A DNA stretch of 64,000 bases, from contig NC_089180.1 of the NCBI RefSeq assembly GCF_947507565.1, forward strand, positions 992,001 through 1,056,000, in the 5' to 3' direction. The translations under genes and the position numbers were made by a program. A model generated the notes under the pieces. It saw nothing but the letters and a program-made list of their open reading frames with translations, ran no database searches and was not told the DNA's origin. This document shows, one piece after another, positions 34,301 to 47,192 of the stretch. Numbering within the stretch: position 1 is the first letter of the stretch; each line of letters starts with the position of its first letter. The DNA is from Oscarella lobularis (Eukaryota > Porifera > Homoscleromorpha > Homosclerophorida > Oscarellidae).

Positions 34301-35880
34301 TTAAACTGTTCATCAATAGAACAGTTGAACAGTGGAACATTTGAACGGTAGATCGGTTGAGAGTGGACGGTTGAAAAGGGTAAACCTGTTGAACTGTTCC
34401 ACAGTTCAACTGTTCCACCGCTCAAAAGGTTTAACCAATCCACCGTTTAACAGTTTTAGCCGTTCAAACGTTTACCAGATTTACTCCAGCAAACGTTCCA
34501 CCTCTCAACTGTTCAAACGTTTTACCGTTCTACAGTTCAACTGGTTTAACTGTTGACCGTTTAAAGTTTCAAACCTTTAACCTTTCAACAGGTTTACCCT
34601 TTTCAACCGTTCACTCTCTCAGCTGATTTACCGTCCAACTGTTTCACTGTTCAACTGTTCCACCGATAGACAGGTTAACCTCTTCAACTTTTAACCTCCT
34701 CAACTGTTTCACCGTTAAACTGTTCCATCGCTTAATATGTTGAACTCCCTCAACCGTTTATTTCCTCAACCGTTCTACTGTTCAACTGTTCATCGTTCAG
34801 CTGTTTCACCGATAATCAGGTTCAACATCCTCAACCGTTCACATCCTCAACAGTTCCACAGTTCAACTTTTCCACCGTTCAACTGTTCCATTGCGTAACA
34901 GTTTCAATCTCTAAACCGTTATCCAGCTTCAACCCCTCAACCGTTCACACTCTCAACAGTTCCACTGTTCAACTATTCTATCGTTCAACTGTTCCACATA
35001 TCATCAGGTTTAACCCCTTCAACCGTTTCATCGTTCAACTTTTCCACAGTTCAACCGTTCCACCGTTCAACTGTTCCACAGAGTGAATGTTCCACAGATC
35101 CACAGGTTCAACCTCTTATTCCGTTCACCCCTCAATCGTTCCACCGTTCAATCGTTCCACCGTTAACCTGTTCCACCGTTCGACTGTTCCACCGATCAAC
35201 AGGTTCAACGCTTTCAAGCGTTTACCCTCTTAACCTTATACCACTCAACTGTTCCACCTTTCAACTGTTCCACCGTTCAACTCTTCAAAAAGTTCAACTC
35301 TCCAACTGATCACCCTTTCAACAGTACACCTGCTCAACAGAATCAACCGCTCAACTGTTAACCCTCTAAACCGTTCTACCGTTCAACTGTTTATATGTTG
35401 AAATGTTCTACCGTTCAACTGTACCAAAGTTTAACAGTTTCAACCCCTTAACCGTTCAACAGGTTTAACCCCTCAACAGTTGAACAGTGGAAAGGTTGAA
35501 TGAGTAAAAATTTAAGTGGGTTGAACCTGTTGATCGGTGGAACAGTCCAACGGTGGAACAGTTGAACGGTTAAACGGTTGAAAGGGTAAACGGTTGAGGA
35601 GGTTGAACCTGATGATCGGTGAAACAGTTGAACAATGGAACATTTGAACAGTGGAACATTTGAGGAGAGAAACGGTAGAGGGAGTTCAACATGTTATGCG
35701 GTAGAACAATTTAATGGTGGAACAGTTTAACGGTGGAACAGTTTAGTGGTATAAGGTTAAGTGTGTGAACGCTTGAAAGCCTTGAACCTGTTGATAGGTA
35801 GAACAGTTGAACGGTCGAACAGTTGAACGGTGGAACGTTTGAACTGTGAAAACGTTGAACGTTGAAACGGTTAAAGGGGT

Positions 35881-37240
35881 TAAACCTGATGATTAGTTGA
35901 ACAGTTGTACGATAGAACAGTTGAACAGTGGAACTGTTGAGAGTGTGAACGGTTGATCGGGTAAAGCTTTAGAACTGTTAAGGAGTTGAAACTGTTAAGC
36001 GATGGAACAGTTGAACTGTAAAACAGTTGAACGGTTGAAAGGTAGAACAGTTCAACGGTGGAACAGTTAAAGGGGTGAACGGTTGAACATGTCAAACTGT
36101 TCATCGGTTGAACAGTTGAACACTGGAACGGTGGATCAGTTGAACCTTTTGAGCTTTGGAACAGTTAAACGGTGGAACAGTTGAGCGGTTAAGAATGTGA
36201 AAAGTTGAGGTGGTTGAACATGATGATCTGTGAAACAGTTTAACGTTGGAACAGTTGAACAGTGGAACGGTTCAGGGGATGAGGAGTTGAGAGGGTTGAA
36301 CCGGTTGAAAGGTGGAACTGTTGAACGGTGGAAAAGTTGAACGGTGGAACGGTTGAGGATGTGAACGGTTGAGGATGTTGAACCTGAATGTCGGTAAAAT
36401 AGTTGAACGATGAACAGTTAAACAGTGGAATGGTTGAGGAGAAAAACGGTTGAGGGAGCTCAACATGTTGAGCGGTGAAACCGTTTAACGGTGGAACAGA
36501 TAAACGAAGAAACGGTTGAAGCGGTCAACGGTTGAAAGAATTGAAACTGTTTAAAGGTAAAACAGTTGAAGCTTGTAAACGTTGGAATAATTGAACTTTT
36601 AAACGGTTGAACTGTAGAACGGTAGAACAGCTTAACGGTGGAACAGTTGAGGGGTGAACGGTTGAAGAGGTTAACCTGTTCATCGATAAAACAGTTGAAC
36701 AGTGGAACATTTGAACGGTAGATCGGTCAAGAGTGGACTGTTGAAAAGGTTAAACCTGTTCAAATGTTCCACAGTTCAACTGTCCCACCGCTCAAAAGGT
36801 TCAACTGATTCACCGTTTAACAGTTTTAGTTTTAGCCTTTAAAACGATTACAAGGTTTACTCCCCGCAACCGTTCCACCTCTCAATTGTTCCACCGTTTT
36901 ACTGTTCTACCGTTCAACACGTTTCACTATTCACAGTTTACAGTTTCAACCCCTTAACCGTTCAACAGGTTTAGGATTTTAAACCGTTCACTCTCTCAAC
37001 CGATTTACAGTTCAACGTTTCCACTGTTCAACTGTTCCACCGATAAACAGGTTAATATCTTCAACCGTTCATCTCCTCAACTGTTCCACAGTTAAACTGT
37101 TCCACCGCTCAATATGTTGAACTCCCTCAACCGTTTATCCCCTCAACCGTTCCACTGTTAAACTGTTGATCGTTCATCTGCTTCACCGTTTGACTGTTCC
37201 ACTGAACAACAGGTTCAACTCCCTCAAATGTTTACCCATT
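35881..37240 (-). repeat. 1.4-kb B segment, inverted relative to 2362-3738
   Basis: The reverse complement follows 2362-3738 in variant order from end to end, with length differing by only about 17 bp. The adjacent segment 37625-43780 is collinear with 3892-10552. An inversion of this piece in one of the two paralogues explains the arrangement; which one is ancestral cannot be told from the window. Confidence 0.85.
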
Positions 37241-37624
37241 CAACCGTTCCGCTTTGCAACTGTTGAAGTGTTGAACCTGTTGAACGGTTAAGAGGATGAA
37301 ACTGTTGAACTTTGGAACAGTTGAACCTGTTGAACTGTAGAACATTTCAATATTTAAACAGTTGAACCGTAGAACGGTTTAGAGGGTGAACGGTTGAGGG
37401 GTTGACTCTGTTGAGCAGTGGAACAGTTGAACGGTGAAACAGTTGAACAGTGGAACGGTTGAAAGTGTGAACTGTTAGGAGAGTTGAACTTTTTGAGGAG
37501 CGGAACAGTTGAACGTTGGAGCAGTTAAACGGTGGAACGGAGAAAGGGGTAAACGGTTAATGGGACTAAACATTTTGAGCGGTAGAACAGTTGAACTGTG
37601 GAACAGTTGAACGGTGGAACAGTT

Positions 37625-40600
37625 AAACAAAGAAACAGTTGAGGCGGTGAACGTTTAAAAGGGTTGAAACTGTTGAAAGGTAGAAATGTTGAAGCTGTTA
37701 AACGTTGAAGCAGTTAAATGTTGGAACGGTTAAGGGGGTAAACGGTTGATGAGGTTGAACCATTTAAGCGGTGGAACAGTTGAACGGTGGAACGTTTGAG
37801 GAGGTGGAAGGATGAGAGAATTGAACTTGGTAAATAGTTGAGGAGTTAAAACTGTTGAACGGCGGAACAGTTGAACCTGATATAAAGGGAAACAGTTGAA
37901 AGGTGGAACAGTTAAACGTTCGAACAGTTGAACGGTTGAACGGTTGATGGGATGAACTGTTGAGAGGGTTGAACCTGTTGAAAGGTGGAACAGTTTAACG
38001 GTAGAACAATTGAACAGTCGAAAAATTGAAGGGGTAAATGGTTCAGGAGGTTAAACTTGATGATCGGTGGAACAGTTGAACAATGGAACAGTAAAACTGT
38101 GGAACGGTTGAGGATGAAAACGGTATAAAACGTTGAAACAGTCAAAGATGGAAAAGTTGAATCTGTTGAACGGTGGAACAATTGAACGGTGGTACGGTTG
38201 AAGGGGTGAACGTTTTAACCTTTTGAGCGTTTAAATAGTTAAACGGTGGAACAGTTGAACGGTGGAACACTTAAACGGAGGAACGGTTCAGGGGGTAAAC
38301 TGACAGTGTTAAACGTTTGAGGAGTTGAAACTGTTTAACAGTAGAAAAGGTAATCTTGTTAAACGGTGAAACAGTTAAACGTTTAACAGGTTCAACTCCA
38401 TCAACTGTTCAGCCCTCAACCGTTCCACCATTCAACTATTCCACCGTTCGACTGTTTTACCGATCAACAGGTTCAACGCATTGGGGCTTTCACCCCCTTA
38501 ACCGTTATACAACTCAACTATTCCACCGTTCATCGGTAAACTGTGCTACCGCTCAACAGGTTGAACTCCCTCCACCGTTTCTCCTCTCCAACGTTCCACT
38601 GTTCAAATGTTAAATTGTTCAACTGTTTCACCGACCGTCAGGTTCAACCTCCTCAACCGTTCACCCCCTCAACGGTTTCACCGTTCAACTGTTTCACCGT
38701 TCAACTGTTCCACCGCTCAACAGGTTCAACCCCCTCAAATGTTTACCCATGCAACCGGTTCACTGTTCAACTGTTGAGGGGTTGAACCTGATGAACTTTT
38801 AAGGGGTTGAAACTGTTGAACTTTGAAACAGTTGAACCTGTTGAACGGTAAAACATTTTAATATTTAAACAATTGAACGGTAGAACCGTTTAGAGGGTGA
38901 ACGGTTGAAAGGGAGAACGGTTAGGAGATCTGAACTTTTTGAGGGGCGTAACAGTTGAACGGTGGAACAGTTGAACGGTACAAAAGTTGAACTATGGAAC
39001 GGTTAATGATGTGAACGGTTCAGGATGTTAAACCTGAATATCTGTGAAACAGTTGAACGATGAACAGTGCACTGAACGGTTGAGAGGAGAAACGGTTGAG
39101 GGAGTTCAACATGTTAAGCAGTGGAACCGTTTAACGGTGGAACAGTTAATGAAGAAACGGTAGAGGCTGGGAACTGTTGAAAAGGTTGAAACTGTTGAAA
39201 GGTAAAACAGTTTAAGCTCTTAAACGTTGAAATAGTTGAACGGTTAAACCGTTGAACGGTAGAACAGTTTACAGGTGGAACAGTTAAAGGGATGAGCGGT
39301 TGAAAAAGTTAAATCTGTTGAACGGTTAAAGGGTTGAAACTGTAAGCTGTGAACAGTTAAACCTGTTGAACGGTGGAACGGCAAAAAGATGAAACAGTTA
39401 AGAGGTGGAACGGTTCAGGAGAGTAAACCTTGTAAACCGTTGAAAGGCTAAATCTGTTAAACGGTGGATCAGTTGAACCTTTTGAGCGGTGGAACATTTC
39501 AACGGTGGAACAGTTGAACAATAGAAAGTTTAATGAGTAAACGGTTGAGAGGGTTGAACCTGATGATCGGTAAAACAGCTGAACGATGGAACAGTTGAAC
39601 AGTGGAACGGTTGAGGAGAAAAACGGTTGAGGGAGTTCAAGATGTTGAGGGGTGGAACCGTTTAACGGGAGAACAGTTAAACGAAGAAACTGTTGAGATG
39701 GTGAACGGTTGAAAGGGTTGAAACTGTTGAAAGGTAAAAGAGTTGACGCTGTTAAATGTTGCAATATATGAGCGGTTATACGGTTAAACGGTAAAACAGT
39801 TTAACGGTGGAACAGTTTAAGGGTTGAACGGTTGAAGAGGTTAACCTGTTCATCGGTGGAACAGTTGAACAAGTGTAACAGTTGAACGGTAGATCGGTTG
39901 AGAGTGTGAACGGTTGAAAAGGTTAAACTTGTTGAAAGATTGAGGGAGTTAAACCTGTTAAACGTTTGAGGAGTTGAAACTGTTTAACGGTAGAAGAGGT
40001 AATTATGTTAAGCGGTGAAACAGGTAACAGTTTCAACTCCTTAACCGTTTTACAGTATCGTCCCCTCAACCGTTCACACCCTCAACAGTTCGACTGTCTA
40101 ACTGTTCCAACGTTCAACTTTCCACCAATCATCAACCGTTTCAACGTTTAACTTTTTTACCGTTTAACCGTTTCACCGTTTAACTGCTCCGCCGTTCAAC
40201 TGTTTCACTGATCAAAAGGTTCAACCCTTTCAAGCGTTCACCCCCTTAACCATTAAACCGCTCAACTGTTACACTGTTCAACTGTTCCACCGATCAAATG
40301 TTCAACTGATCAACTCTTCCACCGATCAATAGGTTTGCCCTTTTAACCGTTCACATCCTCAACTGTTTTGCCGTTAAACTGCTTCACTGTTCAAACGTTT
40401 AACCGCTCAACTCTTGCACCCGTTTACCCTCTCAACCGTTCCACCGTTGAACTGTTCCACCGTTCAGCTGTTCCACTGCTCAACAGGTTCAAATGTTCCA
40501 CCGTTCAACTGTTTGTACGTTCAACAAGTTCAACTGTTTTTCTTTTCAAAAGTTTCAACCTCTTATACCGTTCACCCCCTCAATCGCTCCACCGTTTAAC

Positions 40601-43600
40601 TGTTCCATCTTTCAGCTGTTCCACCTCTCAAAAAGTTCAACTCTCTCAACTGTTCACCCTATCAAACGTTCCAGTGTTCAACTGTTTCACCGTTTAACTG
40701 TTTAACTGCTCAACAGAATCAATCCCTCATCCATTCACCCTTCAAACCGTTCTACCATTCAACTGTTTAAACATTGAAATGTTCTACCGTTAAAGAGGTT
40801 CAACTGTTCCAAAGTACAACAGTTTTGACCCCTTAACCGTTCAACAGGTTCAAGCCTTCAGCAGATGAACAGTGGAACGGTTGAACGGGTAAACATTTGA
40901 GGGGTTGAACCTGTTGATCAATGGAACAGTCGAGCGGGGAAACAGTTGAACGTTGAAACGGTTGAGGGGGTGATCGGTTGAGAAGGTTGAACCTGATGAT
41001 CGGTGAAACAGTTGAACGATGGAACATTTGAACAGTGGAACGTTGAGGGGAAAAACGGTAGAGGGAGTTTAACTTGTTGAGCGAAGAAACAGTTTCACTT
41101 TGGAACACTTGAGCGGTGGAACAGTGTAGTGTATAACGGTTAAGGGGGTGAACACTTGAAATCGTTGAACCTGTTGATCGGTAAAACAGTCGAACGGTGA
41201 AACAGTTGAACGGTGGACCGGTTGAGAGGCTGAACAGTTGAGGGACTTAAACCTGTTAAACGGTTAACTGTTTCACCGTTTAACATCATTACCTGTTCTA
41301 CCGTTAAACAGTTTCAAAGATAGAACAGGTAATCATGTTAAACTGTGAAAGAGTTACCCGTTTAAGATGTATAACTCCCTCAACTCTTCACTCTCTCAAC
41401 CGTTTCACCGATCAACTGTTCCACCGTTCAACTATTCAACCGTTCAACTGTTACACAGCTCAACAGGTTAAAACGTTCACCCCTTCTACCGTACCACCGT
41501 TCAATTGTTTCACCGTTCAACATGTTCAACTGTTCAATCCTTTAACAGTTTCAACATTCCTTACCGTTTTCTTGCTCAATTTCCACCGTTTTACTGTTCC
41601 ATCGTTCGACTGTTCCACCGATCATCAAGTTTAACTTCCTCAACCATTTATCCCTCAATTGTTCCATCGTTCAATTGTTCTACCGTTAAAATGTTCCACT
41701 TGTCAACAGGTTCAACCCTCTTAACTGTTTATCCCCTCAACCGTTCCACCGTTCAACTATATCACAGTTTAACTGTTCCACCGCTCAACTGTTTAGGGCC
41801 TGTTTAACAGGTTAGACTGTACCGCCGTTCAACTGTTCCACCGCTCAAAACCTTTAGTCCCATCAGCCGTTTACCCCTTAACCGTTCCATTGTTTAACAG
41901 CTCCAACGTTTAACAGCTTTAACATTTCTACCTTTCAACAGTTTCAACACTTTCAAACGTTCAACGCCTCAACTGTTTCTTGGTTTAACTGTTCCACCGT
42001 TCAACTGTTCACATCCTTAACCGTTTAACTGTTCCACCGTTCAACTGTTCCACCGCTCAAATGGTTCAACTGACCCACCGTTCCACTGTTCAACTGTCCC
42101 ACCAAAAAACAGATTAACCTCTTCAACCGTTTACTCCTCAACTGTTCCACTATTGATCTGTTCTGCTGTTCAACCGTTCAACTGTTTTACCGCTCAACTG
42201 TTCCATCGCTTAATAGTTTCAACCCCTTAACCGTTCTACAGCTTCACCCCCTCAACCGTTCACACTCTCAACCGTTCACACTCTCAACAGTTCCACTGTT
42301 CAACTGTTCATCGTTCATCTGTTTCACCGATATTCAGGTTCAACATCCTCAAACGTTCACATCTTCAACCGTTCCACCGTTCAACTTTTCCACCGTTCAA
42401 CTGTTCCACCTTTCAACAGGTTCAACCCTCTAAACCGTTATTCCCCCCATACGTTCCACTGTTCAACTGTTCCATCGTTCAACTGTTTAACCGATTATCG
42501 GGTTCAACCACCTCAACTTTTCACATCCTTAACCGTTCCACCGTTCAACTGTTCCACCGTGCTACTTTTCCACCGATCAAAAGGTTCAATCCCTTCAATT
42601 GTTTTTCCATTTAACCGTTCCACTGTTCAACTGTTTCACCGCTCAAAAGGTTAAACTATTTAAACGGTGGAACTGTTAAGAGGGTGAACGGTTGAAAAGG
42701 TTGAACCTTTTGAGCGCTGGAACGGTTGAACGGTCGAAAAGTTGAACAGTGGAATGGTTAAGGGTTTGAACTGTTAAAGGAGATAAACATGTTGAATGTT
42801 AAATCAGTTGAAATGTGGAACAGTTGAATATTGGAAGGGTTGAGGGGGTAAACGGTTGAGGGGGTTGAAACTGATTAAAGGTGGAACAATTAATCCTGTT
42901 AAACGGTTAAACAGTTTAACTGTGAAACGTTTAAACAATGAAACTGTTGAACGGTGTAACAGATGAGGAATTAATAGTTTGAGAAGGCGAACTTGTTGAT
43001 CAGGTAAACAGTTGAACACAGGAACAGTTGAACTGTAGAACGGTTGAGAGAGTAAACTGTTTAAGGGGTTTAACTTGTTGAACAGTTGAGGTGTTTCAAC
43101 AGTTAAACGGTGAAGCAGTTCAACCTGTTGGACGGTGGAACAGTTGAAAGGTGGAACAGTTGAGCTGTGAAACGTTTGAGGGGGTGAACGGTTTAGGATG
43201 TTAAACCTGTTGAACGGTTGAGAGGCCTAAAACTGGTAAACGATGGAAGAGTTAAACCTGTTAAATTTAAAGGTAGCGGCACTGATGACGGCGTAAAATA
43301 TACCAAGTGACCTGCGCTATAGTTGGAGTTTGATTACTAAAATAGCGGCGCTGTTGACGGCGTATAATGTACTAAGATAGCGTCGCTGTTGACGACGTTT
43401 GATTACGTAGGTAGCAGCACTTTTGACGGCGGAAAGAAAGTTGAACGGTAAAACGGTTGAGGGGGTTAAACCTTATGATTTGTGGAACAGTTGAACAATG
43501 GATCAGTTGTACTAAGGTAGCGGCATTTTTGACAGCGTACATTGGACTAAGTTAGCGGCACTATTGACGGCGTATCATACACTAAGGTAGCGGCCCTGTT

Positions 43601-43780
43601 GACGGCGTTTGATTACTAAGGTAGCAGCACTGTTGACGGCGTATAATTTACTAAGGTAGCATAACTTTTGACAAAGTTTGATTACTTAAGTAGCGGCGCT
43701 GTTGACGGGGTTTAATATACTAAGATAGCGGCGCTGTTGACGGCGTTTGATTACTATGATAGCGGCGCTATTGACGGCGT
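37625..43780 (+). repeat. 6.2-kb segmental duplication, copy 2
   Basis: Partner of 3892-10552. It has an extra 148 bp just before 37946 (containing GGCGGAACAGTTGAACCTG and GATATAAAGG) and lacks 653 bp inside the C array at about 43610. Strand switches, palindromes and the B patch in C are all preserved. At 43780 this copy continues into the native right end of the C cassette, while copy 1 breaks into family A. Confidence 0.92.
38374..38387. repeat. Perfect 14-bp palindrome at a B strand switch (copy 2)
   Basis: GTTAAACGTTTAAC, the counterpart of 4505-4518 at the same place in the duplicated segment. Confidence 0.9.
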
Positions 43781-44101
43781 CTACAGATAACAGCAAAGTT
43801 GACGGCGTATAATTTACTAAGGTAGCGGCACTGTTGACGGCTTATAATATACCAAGTTACTGGTGTTAATGACGGCGTTTAATTGCTGAAGTAGCGGCAC
43901 TGTTCACTGCGTATAATAAACTAAGATAGCAGAAAGGTTGAGGGCGTAAAATATACCAAGTTAATGGCGCTAATGACGGCGTTTAATTACTGAAGTAGCG
44001 GCACTGTTGGCGGCGTATAATATACTAAGGTAGTGTCACTGTTGACGGCGTTTCTTTACTAAGTCAACGGGGCTGTTACCGACGTTTAATCATTAAGGTA
44101 C
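43266..44101 (+). repeat. Family C array with internal deletion and intact right end
   Basis: C monomers at 43266-43432, a B patch at 43433-43509, then C to 44101. The first part equals 9386-9730. At about 43610 it jumps to sequence equal to 10384-10552, so 653 bp are missing. From 43781 it carries the right end of the cassette, matching 53440-53762 and the reverse complement of 50253-50570, and finishes CATTAAGGTAC before CGGTTTCACC. Monomers alternate GTATAAT and GTTTAATT linkers. Confidence 0.9.
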
Positions 44102-46855
44102 GGTTTCACCTTTCAACAGTTTCGACACCCTCAACAGTTCATCCCCTTAACCGTTTCTCTGTTCAACTTCTCCACCGATGAACAGGTAAACCTTTTCAAC
44201 CTTTCACCTCCTCCACTGTTCCACCGTTAAACTGTTCTACCGTTTACACTCTCAACAGTTCCACTGTTCAACTTTTGCATCGTTCAACTGTTCCACCAAT
44301 CGTCACATTTAACCCCTTCAACCGTTTCAACGTTCAACGTTTACACCGTTCAACCGTTCCACCTTCCAACGGTTCCACCGTTCAAATGTTCCACCGATAA
44401 ACAGGTTCACCCTTTTAACCGTTCACCCCCTCAACTGTTTCACAGTAAAACTGCTTCACTGTTCAAACGTTTAACCGTTCAACTCTCGCACCCGTTTGCC
44501 CTCTCAATCGTTCCACCGTTTAACTGTTCCACAGTTCAACTGTTCCACTCCTCAACAGTTTCAACTTTCTCAACGGCTCAAAGTCTCAACCGTTCCACCG
44601 TTCAACTGTTCGTACGTTCAACAAATTCAACTGTTTTTTTTAACAGTTTAAACCTCTTATACGGTTCACCTCCTCAATCGCTCCACCGTTCAACTTTTCC
44701 GCAGTTCAACTGTTTCACCCCTCAAAAAGTTCAACTCTCCCAACCGCTCACCCTTTCAACCGTGACCACTGTTCAACTGTTTCACCGTTCAACTGTTCCA
44801 CTGCTCAACAGAATCAACCCCTCAACCGTTCACCCTCTAAACCGTTCTAACGTTCAACTGTTTAAATATTAAAATGTTCTACCGTTCAACAGGTTCAACT
44901 GTTCCAAACTTCAAGAGTTTTAACCCCTTAGCCGTAAAACAGGCTCAACCCTTCAACAGTTGAACAGTGGAACTGTTAAATGGGTAAAATTTGAGAGGGT
45001 TGAACCTGTTGATAGGTGGAACAGTCAAACGGTGAAACAGTTGAACTGTGAAACGGTTGAGAGGGTGAACGGTTGAGGAGGTTGAACCTAATAATCGGTG
45101 AAACAGTTGAACGATGGAGCATTTGAACAGTTGAACGTTTGAGTGGAGAAACGGTAGAGGGAGTTCAAACTGTTGAGCGGTAGAACAGTTAAACGGTGGA
45201 ACAGTTGAACGGTGGTACAGTTGAGTGGTATAACGGTTAAGGGGTGCTTGAAAACGTTGAACCTGTTGATCGGTGGAACATTCCAACGGTGGAACAGTTG
45301 AACGGTGGAACGTTTGAGGGGCTGAACAGTTGAGGGACTTAAACCTGTTAAACTGTTTACTGTTTCACCGTTTAACATGATTACCTGTTCTACCGTTAAG
45401 CAGTTTCAACTCCTCAAACGTTTAACAGGTTCAACTTCCTCAACATTTCACCCTCTGAACCGTTCCACAGTTCAACTGTTCCACAGTTCAACTGTTCCAC
45501 CTGTAATATCAAAAATTGAATGTTGAAACAATTGAACTGTGAAACGGTTGAGGGATTAACGGTTGAAGGGGTTGAACCTGTTTTTACGTTTAGGAGGTTG
45601 AAACTGTTGAACGGTGGAAGAGTTGAAACGTGGAACAGTTGAACGGTAGAAAAGGTGAACTGTGGAACGGTTGAAGATGTGAACGGTTGAGGATGTTGAA
45701 CCTGAATATCGTGGAACAGTTGATTGATGAACAGTTGAACAGTGGAACGGTTGAGGGGAAAAACGGTTGAGGAAGTTCAACATGTTGAAAGTTGGAACCG
45801 TTTAACGGTGGAACAGTTAAACGAAGAAACGGTTTGGGCGGTGAACGGTTGAACATTGGAACGGTTAAGGGTGCAAACGGTTAAAGGAGATGAACATGTT
45901 GAATCAGTTGAAAGCTGGAACAGTTTAATTGTGGAACGGTTGAGGGTGTAAACGGTTGAAGGGGTTGAAACTGATTAAAGGTGGAACAATTATTCCTGTT
46001 AAACGGTGAAACACTTTAATTGTAAAACGTTTAAACAGTGAAACCATTGAACGGTGTAACAGATAAGAAAATAAACGGTTGAGGAGGCGAACTTGTTGAC
46101 CGGGTAAACAGTTGAACCTTGGAACAGTTGAACTGTAGAACCGTTGAGAGAGTAAACTGTTGAAGGGGTTTAACTTGTTGAACCGTCGAGGTGTTGCAAC
46201 AGTTAAACGGTGAAGCAGTTCAACCTGTTGAACGGTGGAACAGTTGAAAGGTGGAACAGTTAAGCGGTAGAACGGTTAAGGGGGTGAACGGTTGAGGATG
46301 ATAAACCTGTTGAACGGCTGAGACGCTCAATCTGGTAAACGATGGAAGAGTTAAACCTGTTGATCGATGTATAAGTTAAACATGTGAAACGGTGGAACAT
46401 TTGAAGGGTGGATAGGTTGAAGGGGTAAACGTTTGAACCTGTTGAGCGGTAAGAAAGTTGAACGATGAAACAATTAAACGGTGAAACGGTTGAGGGGGTT
46501 TACTTTTGAAGCGGTTGAACCTGTTTTTACGTTTAGGAGGTTGAAACTGTTTAACGGTGGAACAGGTAAACTTGTTGAACGGTGAAAAGTTGAACTGTGG
46601 AACAGTTAAGAGGGCGAACGGTTGAAAAGGTTGAACCTGTTGAGCGGTGGAACAGTTGAATAGTGAAACAGTTGAACAGTGGAACGGTTACGGCAGTGAA
46701 CGGTGAAAGGAGTTTAACCTGTTGAACTGTGGATCAGTTGAACGGTGGAACAGTTGAACGGTTGAACGGTGTAAAAGTTGAACTGTAAAACGGTTAAGGG
46801 GGTTAAACCTGATGATTTGTGGAACAGTTGAACGATGGATTAGTTGAACGTTGGA
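44102..46855. repeat. Family B repeat region with strand switches (B4)
   Basis: B repeats with the C/T-rich version on plus at 44102-44957 and about 45355-45505, and on minus at 44958-45350 and 45515-46855. The first 250 bp correspond to 53763-54108 with about 115 bp missing near 44245. Near 45500-45520 a short irregular junction (CTGTAATATCAAAAATTG) separates two blocks and does not fit the usual B words. 45880-46350 is a B-x module. 46580-46855 forms the left part of a large inverted repeat with 51505-51760. Confidence 0.9.
44952..44964. repeat. Perfect 13-bp inverted repeat at a B strand switch
   Basis: TTCAACAGTTGAA, an odd-centred perfect palindrome, is the longest version of the TCAACAGTTGA junction class. 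Confidence 0.88.
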
Positions 46856-47192
46856 ATAATGTACTAAGGTAGCAGCGCTGTTGACGGCGTATAATATACT
46901 AATGTAGCAGCGCTTGTGACCCAGTTTGATTACTAAAGTAGCAACACCTTTGACGGCGTATAATGTCCCTAAGGTAGCGGCACTTTTGACAGCGTACATG
47001 ATACTAAGGTAGCGGCACTATTTGTGGCGTATAATATACTAAGGTAGCGGCCCTGTTGACGGCGTTCAGTTATAAAGGTAGCGGCACTGTTTATGGCGTA
47101 TGTAATGCTAAGGTGGAGGCGCTGTTGACGGCATTTTCTTACTAAGATAACGCTGCTTTTGACAACGTTTGATTACGAAGTTAGCTGCACTT
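46580..47192 (+). repeat. Left arm of a 0.6-kb inverted repeat spanning B and C
   Basis: Its reverse complement follows 51165-51760. The match covers about 275 bp of B, the B/C junction and about 335 bp of C monomers in the same order. The right arm lacks roughly 40 bp of B near 51680 relative to this arm. About 4 kb lies between the arms. Confidence 0.85.
46856..47192 (+). repeat. Family C fragment (left part of cassette)
   Basis: About ten C monomers starting at the native left junction and breaking off at AGTTAGCTGCAC/TTTCAAGCG, where B resumes. Monomer order equals that of the left third of the full cassette (compare the reverse complement of 51165-51504). Confidence 0.88.

Larger units (their letters stand above)
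28362..43265. repeat. Family B repeat region with strand switches (B3)
   Basis: The longest uninterrupted B stretch. The C/T-rich version is on plus at about 28362-28990, 32215-33360, 34390-35470, 36758-37262, 38390-38770, 40025-40855, 41268-41325 and 41365-42655, and on minus elsewhere. The first 330 bp resemble 1615-2000 and 51540-51830. The region contains a tandem duplication (29238-31367) and copy 2 of the large segmental duplication (35881-43780). Open frames of up to 274 codons (32568-33392) are pure Ser/Thr/Phe/Asn/Pro repeat read-through and not convincing genes. Confidence 0.93.
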
